DNA of 9,142 bases, from positions 1-9,142 of the forward strand of contig JACWAG010000479.1 of NCBI GenBank assembly GCA_014874425.1. Reading direction: 5' to 3'. Of this stretch, positions 4,572 to 9,142 are shown piece by piece; position 1 is the stretch's first letter; the number at the start of each line of letters is the position of its first letter. The notes beneath the pieces were generated by a model. The model worked only from the letters and a program-made list of their open reading frames with translations. It did not search any database and was not told the origin of the DNA. The position numbers and the translations under genes are program-made. Source of the DNA: Syntrophaceae bacterium (GTDB taxonomy: Bacteria; Desulfobacterota; Desulfomonilia; Desulfomonilales; Desulfomonilaceae).

Positions 4572-5897
4572 TCATGTGTCGTTTTGATCTTTCAGATCTC
4601 GTTTGGTATCCAAACGCTCTTTAAGAGTTTTTTCAAAACCTCTGTCTGTGGGATAATAAAATCTCCTACCCTTCAACTCCTCAGGCATGTGCTCCTGTTC
4701 CACCACAGCGCCCGGGAAATCGTGAGCGTATTTGTATCCCCTGCCATATCCAATGTTTTTCATAAAATTTGTCGGAGCGTTTCTTATATGTAACGGACTA
4801 GGCAGGGAGCCGGATTTCTTGATTTCTTCCTTTATATCTATATAAGCCGCTTCCAGTGAATTCGATTTGGGGGCCATCGCCAGATAAACCACAACCTGAG
4901 CCAAAGCAAGGGCGCATTCGGGAAGACCGATGAACCTGCACGCCTGATAAGCCGCTACCGTCTGCTCCAACGCCTGTGGGGCCGCCAGGCCTACGTCCTC
5001 ACTGGCGAACCTCACCAGACGCCTGGCAATATATAATGGGTCTTCTCCACCTTCAATCATGCGTCCCATCCAGTAAAGCCCAGCGTCGGGATCACTATCA
5101 CGAAGCGATTTATGCAATGCGCTTATGAGATTATAATGCTCCTCGCCCGCCCTGTCGTAAAGAAGGTTGCGTCTTTGGGCGGCTTCCTGCACAGTCGTCG
5201 TATCGATTTCCTTCTGACCGTTCATTTCAGAGAGGTTCGCCGCCGCTTCAAGAATGTTAAGAGTGTTTCTCGCGTCACCACCTGCAAGAGAAACCAGCAG
5301 GTCCCTAGCCCGCACACCCATAAAAAGAGCCATCTTCCCCAGACCGCGCCCCTCATCCTGTAACGCTCTGGCAATAATCGTCTCAATATCTTTCGGTCCC
5401 AAAGGATCAAGGATGAAAACCCGCATCCTCGAAAGCAACGCCGAATTGACCTCGAAACTGGGGTTCTCCGTGGTGGCCCCAATCAGTATCAGGTCTCCCT
5501 TTTCAACATGAGGAAGCAGATAATCCTGTTGCGCCTTGTTGAATCGATGAATTTCATCCAAAAACAAAATGGTTCTAGTACCTGAGAACTTAAGATCTTC
5601 CCTCGCCTTTACCGAAACTTCCCTGATTTCTTTCACGCCGGCCATAACTGCCGAAAAAGAATAAAACTTTGCTCCAGACTGATTCGCCGCTATCTGGGCG
5701 AGAGTAGTTTTCCCAACTCCTGGGGGCCCCCAGAATAGCATGGAAGACAGTCTACCCGCCTCAATAGCCTTACGCAGGGCCTTGCCTGCGCCAAGCAGCC
5801 GCTCCTGACCAACAAATTCATCCAGGCTGGACGGTCGCATACGATCAGCGAGCGGCCGCTGATTTGACGTAATGTTGACGTTCTCAAAAAGGTCCAT
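4572..5897 (-). CDS. rarA: Replication-associated recombination protein A, AAA+ ATPase (RarA/MgsA)
   Basis: RarA (MgsA; WRNIP1/Mgs1 in eukaryotes) is a clamp-loader-like AAA+ ATPase that acts at stalled replication forks and interacts with SSB. The 441-residue protein, close to the usual length, begins with PLADRMRPSSLDEFVGQ (15-31), then Walker A GPPGVGKT (57-64), Walker B ILFLDEIHRF (110-119), sensor 1 GATTENPSFEVNSALLSR (140-157) with the putative arginine finger at its end, and the lid and tetramerisation domain including LHKSLRDSDPDAGLYWMGRM and the C-terminal HIRNAPTNFMKNIGYGRGYKYAHD region. The start MDLFENV at 5897 is chosen because it matches the family N-terminus and has a weak AAGAGA upstream; the frame also runs to an ATG at 5933 with no visible ribosome site. 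Read-through into the sigma gene is possible, since no terminator was seen between them. Confidence 0.94.
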   Translation of the reverse strand: MDLFENVNITSNQRPLADRMRPSSLDEFVGQERLLGAGKALRKAIEAGRLSSMLFWGPPGVGKTTLAQIAANQSGAKFYSFSAVMAGVKEIREVSVKAREDLKFSGTRTILFLDEIHRFNKAQQDYLLPHVEKGDLILIGATTENPSFEVNSALLSRMRVFILDPLGPKDIETIIARALQDEGRGLGKMALFMGVRARDLLVSLAGGDARNTLNILEAAANLSEMNGQKEIDTTTVQEAAQRRNLLYDRAGEEHYNLISALHKSLRDSDPDAGLYWMGRMIEGGEDPLYIARRLVRFASEDVGLAAPQALEQTVAAYQACRFIGLPECALALAQVVVYLAMAPKSNSLEAAYIDIKEEIKKSGSLPSPLHIRNAPTNFMKNIGYGRGYKYAHDFPGAVVEQEHMPEELKGRRFYYPTDRGFEKTLKERLDTKRDLKDQNDT

Positions 5898-5940
5898 GAT
5901 GTATCTCTTTATGTTAACGGGCCGGGGGCGCATAAATAAA

Positions 5941-6002
5941 GATTTGAGGACCCTGCGTCACTCGTAGTGAAGGGGCCTCCGTCCCGTCGCTATCCTCAAA
6001 TC
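5941..6002. repeat. 62-base inverted-repeat element in the rarA-nadK intergenic region
   Basis: Perfect 10-base arms GATTTGAGGA (5941-5950) and TCCTCAAATC (5993-6002) enclose 42 bases. Inside, TCACT-CGT-AGTGA (5958-5970) forms a hairpin, extended by CCC (5951-5953) with GGG (5972-5974) and GAGG (5946-5949) with CCTC (5976-5979). The left GAGG can therefore pair with either CCTC (5976-5979) or the right arm, giving two alternative folds. No T-tract follows on either strand. It may be a REP/MITE-like dispersed element or a structured leader of rarA. No encoded peptide is apparent. Confidence 0.5.
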
Positions 6003-6171
6003 ACTTGTTGGATCGCTAAATGGTATGATTTCAGTTTCAGCCTATACGATTGTTCCCAGAGCATCAAGCTGTATCGGTCAGTCGTTGGAATTTAGGCTAT
6101 TTCTCTAGATTTTAACCCAAAAACATGGTACTCAATTTGAATGTTTTAGTTATCTGTGCGGTGGGGCGAAT
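6003..6171. other. Remaining intergenic region upstream of nadK
   Basis: This stretch is noncoding and becomes AT-rich toward nadK. It must hold the nadK promoter if nadK is not served from elsewhere. A TATGAT word (6023-6028) could be a -10 element, but no good -35 is seen at the expected distance. A purine-rich GGTGGGG about 5 bases before ATG 6172 is the likely ribosome binding site. Nothing else could be supported. Confidence 0.3.
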
Positions 6172-7008
6172 ATGCGCAAGGTCGGACTAGTTTTAAAGAA
6201 CGGACATGCCCAGGCGTTGGCTCTAGCTGAAGAAATCTCCCATATCCTTTCCAGGGCCGGAAAGGTTACGTTAATCGAAGAACCCTTTGCCAATCTGTCT
6301 TCAAATTGGGACGTCCGCCCCACGTCCTCAATAGCTGATGAGTCTGATCTAATTGTAGCCCTCGGAGGCGACGGCACAATTTTGCGGGTTGCGGCGTTAC
6401 TTAACGACAAACCTGTCCCTGTCCTTGGAGTGAACCTTGGTCGAGTCGGCTTTCTGGCTGAGATATCGCCCGAAGAAGTGTGCTCGGAAGTACAATCAGC
6501 CATTGACGGTAATTACTTGCCGGCCGAAAGAATAATGCTTGAAGCCACGCTCCCCGACAACCACAAAGTAAGACTCTTAAATGAGGTTGTAATCCATTGG
6601 AGCGGGGTAGCAAGAATTATTGATATTCTCGTGAAACTCGAGGCCACCAGAGATATCGAAATCCGCGCCGACGGGGTCATCGTCGCCACACCGGTCGGAT
6701 CAAGCGCCTATTCTTATGCGGCAGGCGGCCCTCTTGTGCATCCCGACGTCGAAGCCATGCTGATCACTCCAATCTGTCCGTACTTTGGACTCACACGACC
6801 ACTCATTTTGCCATCCAATCGAAAAATCGAATTGGTCATACAGCGGGGTGAAACGTTTAAAGTCACCATCGATGGCCGTACTTCATGTGATTTGAAATTG
6901 GGAGACACAATCAAAATCGAAAAATCTCCGATACCGTTTGTAATTGTGAAATCAAGAACACGAGGCTATTTCGACGCGCTTGACGCAAAACTCGGATTGG
7001 TCCGGTAA
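6172..7008 (+). CDS. nadK: NAD kinase
   Basis: Cytosolic enzyme that phosphorylates NAD+ with ATP (polyphosphate in some species) to make NADP+. The 278-residue product, typical in length, carries the GGDGT motif (65-69) that binds phosphate and holds the catalytic aspartate, GVNLGRVGFL (86-95), the NE pair of LLNEVVIH (N137, E138), the glycine-rich ADGVIVATPVGSSAYSYAAGGPLVHP (split here as ADGVIVATPVGSSAY at 166-180 and SYAAGGPLVHP at 181-191), and TPICPY (199-204). The valine in ATPVGSSAY replaces a residue that is usually threonine (TPTGSTAY), a minor variation. ATG 6172 gives the expected MRKVGLV N-terminus. It heads the + strand run nadK, recN, acetyltransferase, a neighbourhood I associate with deltaproteobacteria. 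Confidence 0.95.
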   Translation: MRKVGLVLKNGHAQALALAEEISHILSRAGKVTLIEEPFANLSSNWDVRPTSSIADESDLIVALGGDGTILRVAALLNDKPVPVLGVNLGRVGFLAEISPEEVCSEVQSAIDGNYLPAERIMLEATLPDNHKVRLLNEVVIHWSGVARIIDILVKLEATRDIEIRADGVIVATPVGSSAYSYAAGGPLVHPDVEAMLITPICPYFGLTRPLILPSNRKIELVIQRGETFKVTIDGRTSCDLKLGDTIKIEKSPIPFVIVKSRTRGYFDALDAKLGLVR

Positions 7009-7073
7009 GCTAAACACAGAAATGAACCGTTGCTCTACCAAATTTGCGTATATCTACAAACCGGATAAAGCCC

Positions 7074-7087
7074 GACAACTGATTGTC
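7074..7087 (+). other. Small hairpin just upstream of the recN start
   Basis: GACAA (7074-7078) and TTGTC (7083-7087) form a 5-bp stem around CTGA, ending 8 bases before the recN ATG, where a ribosome site would lie. There is no clear Shine-Dalgarno sequence before recN. The hairpin might modulate translation initiation, but it is short and could be chance. Confidence 0.2.
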
Positions 7088-7095
7088 CCAGAATC

Positions 7096-8775
7096 ATGCT
7101 AAGGTATTTAAGAATAAATAATTTTGCTATTATCGACGAAATCGAGGTTGAATTTCAGGAAGGCTTCAACGTCTTGACCGGTGAGACCGGCGCGGGGAAG
7201 TCCATCCTGATTGGCGCCCTCGGTCTTGTCCTCGGCGCAAAGGGCGGTGGAGACATAATAAGGTCTGGGGCTGAAGAAGCCCGGGTCGAAGCCTTCTTTG
7301 AAATAGAGGACCCTAGCGTCCTGCCTGATGACCTTGAACTCGAACCAAACAGTCCCGCTGAGCTGGTGATATCGCGTCGGATTAATCTGAGCGGCCGCTC
7401 GAAATGCTCTATAAACGGACGTAGCGCCACACTGGCCATGATTGAAACCCTGGGAAACCGTCTTGTCACGGTTTTTGGCCAGCACGAAAGTCATGTCCTG
7501 CTGAATCCGGACGAACATATCGAAATACTGGACCGGTCAGCGCATCTTCAGACGCAACGGAAAAGAGTTGAACGACTCTACCATATTACCCGTAAGGCGT
7601 CTGATGAGCTGACCACACTGAAACGTAAACTTCAGGCGATGGAAGCTGAGGCTTCTGAAAACAGGCTTATGGTCCAGGAACTTACCAAAGCCAATCTTAA
7701 TGTCAAAGAAGAACAAGAACTGGAACAGGAACGGGATGTCCTGAAAAAAGCTGTACAGATACGTGAAAAGGCCTACGAAAGCTATCAACGTCTTTACTCT
7801 AAATCAGGCAGCGTGATTTCAAACCTCTCGGAAATTAAGAAATGGATTCAGGGTCTGGCTTCTCTTTATCCCAAAATGGATGAAACCCTCCAAAATTTCG
7901 ATGGAGCGGTTTATCAACTAGAGGATGTGGCGCTTGATTTGCGTAACGTCTCGGAGAATACTCACGATGACCCTGTAAGGCTCGAACAGATAGAAGAACG
8001 GCTCATGAGCCTCAAAAAATTGAAAAGGAAGTATGGGGGTGACATCGAGTATCTCATAAACCGTCTTCAGTCACTATCGGCCGAAGTCTCGCTGGTGATG
8101 GATTCTGAAAAGACGCTCAAAGAATGTGAAAAGCGATTTGATGACGCTCAAAGAGATTTCTTCGCAGAAGCTAAAACTCTCTCCCAAAAAAGGCGTGAGG
8201 CTGCAAGGCGCCTTGAAGTCTCCATGAAAAAGGAGCTTACCGACCTTGCGATGAGTGACGCGACGTTCTCGGTCAGATTCAAAGAGCTTGCAAAGGAAAA
8301 GTCTGGCGCTAAAGGTATTGAAAATATCGAGTTCTTCCTTGCGTCCAACCCTGGAGAAGCAGAAAGGCCTCTCGCCAAGATAGCGTCTGGTGGTGAATTG
8401 TCCCGTGTCATGCTGGCGTTAAAGGCCCTTGAAACAGAAGACGCCGAACAACAGGCCGCTACCCTCGTATTTGATGAAGTTGACGCGGGCATTGGAGGGC
8501 ATACCGCCATAGCTGTAGGGGCCAGGCTCTCCAGAGTCGCAAAACGTCAACAAACAATTTGTATCACTCATTTGCACCAGATAGCCGCAAGCGCTGACAA
8601 TCATCTTGCTGTCAGGAAATTCGTGAAAAAGGGCAGGACTTCTATCGAAGCCACTTCCCTTGATCGGGAAGAACGGATCAAGGAACTTGCCAGAATGCTG
8701 GGCGCGTCAGAAGACTCAGCCCCTATCCGTGAACACGTTAGAAATCTGGTAAGAGAAAACACGAAAGGGTCATGA
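7096..8775 (+). CDS. recN: DNA repair protein RecN
   Basis: RecN is an SMC-like ATPase that gathers DNA ends during repair of double-strand breaks. The 559-residue protein, normal for the family, has the N-terminal INNFAIIDEIEVEF (7-20), Walker A LTGETGAGKS (27-36), a long charged helical region (roughly 150-240 and 290-385) forming the short coiled-coil arm, the ABC signature ASGGELSR (430-437), Walker B TLVFDEVDAGIGG (456-468, D460 and E461) and the switch segment CITHLHQIAA (489-498). ATG 7096 gives the family N-terminus MLRYLRINNFAI, although no clear ribosome site precedes it. It follows nadK by 87 bases without a terminator, and the acetyltransferase start follows its stop by one base, so all three are probably one transcript. 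No good LexA box is visible upstream. Confidence 0.95.
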   Translation: MLRYLRINNFAIIDEIEVEFQEGFNVLTGETGAGKSILIGALGLVLGAKGGGDIIRSGAEEARVEAFFEIEDPSVLPDDLELEPNSPAELVISRRINLSGRSKCSINGRSATLAMIETLGNRLVTVFGQHESHVLLNPDEHIEILDRSAHLQTQRKRVERLYHITRKASDELTTLKRKLQAMEAEASENRLMVQELTKANLNVKEEQELEQERDVLKKAVQIREKAYESYQRLYSKSGSVISNLSEIKKWIQGLASLYPKMDETLQNFDGAVYQLEDVALDLRNVSENTHDDPVRLEQIEERLMSLKKLKRKYGGDIEYLINRLQSLSAEVSLVMDSEKTLKECEKRFDDAQRDFFAEAKTLSQKRREAARRLEVSMKKELTDLAMSDATFSVRFKELAKEKSGAKGIENIEFFLASNPGEAERPLAKIASGGELSRVMLALKALETEDAEQQAATLVFDEVDAGIGGHTAIAVGARLSRVAKRQQTICITHLHQIAASADNHLAVRKFVKKGRTSIEATSLDREERIKELARMLGASEDSAPIREHVRNLVRENTKGS

Positions 8776-8776
8776 T

Positions 8777-9142
8777 TTGATAAGAAAAGCCTCTTTGAAA
8801 GACGTCAAAAAAATCCACGCCCTAATCTCTGAACAGGCTAAAGGCGGTCATCTGCTGGCACGCGCCATTGCAGACCTGTATTCCCAAATCCGGGATTTTT
8901 CTGTCGCTATCGATGACGATACCGGTGAAATTATAGGCTGCGGGGCCCTTCGTGTCGTGTGGGAAGACCTTGCGGAGGTCAGATCGGTCGCTGTCCAGAC
9001 TCAGCGTCAAGGTAAAGGCGTTGGCAGAAAATTAATTGAGACCCTGATTGAAGAATCACGTGAATTGGGCATAAAGAAGGTTTTTGTGTTAACCTATCGT
9101 GTTGGCCTTTTTAGTAAGATGGGCTTTTCCTTAATGGATAAG
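8777..9142 (+). CDS. GNAT-family N-acetyltransferase, ArgA-like (3' truncated by window)
   Basis: The frame from TTG 8777 is open to the window edge (122 codons). The product begins IRKASLKDVKKIHALI, the usual opening of short ArgA-type amino-acid acetyltransferases, followed by GGHLLARAIADLYSQIRDF (23-41), GCGALRVVWEDLAEVRS (54-70), the acetyl-CoA pyrophosphate-binding loop RQGKGVG (77-83) and the C-terminal VFVLTY...FSKMGF (102-117). These fit the single-domain N-acetylglutamate synthases that acetylate glutamate with acetyl-CoA to open arginine biosynthesis, but other GNAT substrates cannot be excluded. AGGG at 8766-8769 lies 7 bases before the TTG, inside the end of recN; the recN stop is one base upstream, so coupling is likely. 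The C-terminus is missing only because the window ends. Confidence 0.85.
   Translation, partial: MIRKASLKDVKKIHALISEQAKGGHLLARAIADLYSQIRDFSVAIDDDTGEIIGCGALRVVWEDLAEVRSVAVQTQRQGKGVGRKLIETLIEESRELGIKKVFVLTYRVGLFSKMGFSLMDK

Noticed and set aside
6003..6171. A sigma-70 promoter for nadK with TATGAT as -10
   Set aside because: No reasonable -35 lies 16-18 bases upstream, so it is noted only as a weak possibility in the intergenic entry.
7024..7035. GAACCGTTGCTC upstream of recN as a LexA (SOS) box of the GAAC-N4-GTTC type
   Set aside because: It has a mismatch in the right half-site, and this lineage may use a different LexA motif. The evidence is too weak to annotate.
7108..8604. Several open frames antisense to recN
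   Set aside because: They are shadows of a confidently assigned coding region, with no start signals or family motifs.

Overview
The window looks like bacterial chromosome from a Gram-negative, probably a Desulfobacterota/deltaproteobacterium. That placement is inference. It rests on the style of the proteins, the roughly half G+C composition, periplasmic metal-binding proteins with signal peptides, and the gene order NAD kinase, recN, ArgA-type acetyltransferase. No tRNA, rRNA, CRISPR array, transposase or phage gene was seen, and no genic gap exceeds 300 bases.

Layout. Positions 1-124 hold the proline-rich 3' end of an unrecognised + strand gene. It is followed on the + strand by mnmA (148-1182, tRNA 2-thiouridylase) and a larE-like gene (1277-2098), two PP-loop ATP-dependent sulfur-transfer enzymes side by side. 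A hairpin at 2116-2139 separates these from a - strand block that reads, in transcription order, rarA (5897-4572), an ECF sigma factor (4521-3937), a zinc-finger anti-sigma factor with one membrane span (3880-3434), a membrane-anchored Metal_resist/CnrX-like protein that overlaps the anti-sigma gene by 4 bases (3437-2940), an intrinsic terminator (2891-2861), and a separately led Spy/ZraP-like periplasmic protein with a Met/Gly/Cys-repeat tail (2733-2176). A 274-base divergent intergenic region (5898-6171) carries a 62-base inverted-repeat element. The + strand then reads nadK (6172-7008), recN (7096-8775) and a GNAT/ArgA-like acetyltransferase (8777 to the window edge, truncated).

How the genes work together. 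Most are housekeeping: tRNA wobble thiolation (mnmA), replication-fork maintenance (rarA), NADP supply (nadK), recombinational repair (recN) and probably arginine biosynthesis (the acetyltransferase). The accessory part is the 2176-4521 block. Its sigma / anti-sigma / periplasmic metal-sensor logic resembles CnrH-CnrY-CnrX of Cupriavidus, but here the anti-sigma is a zinc-finger type, the sensor has a Cys-rich tail in place of obvious CnrX-type ligands, and the nearby candidate target is a soluble metal-binding chaperone-like protein, not an efflux pump. It is the best candidate in the window for an uncharacterised envelope metal-stress system.
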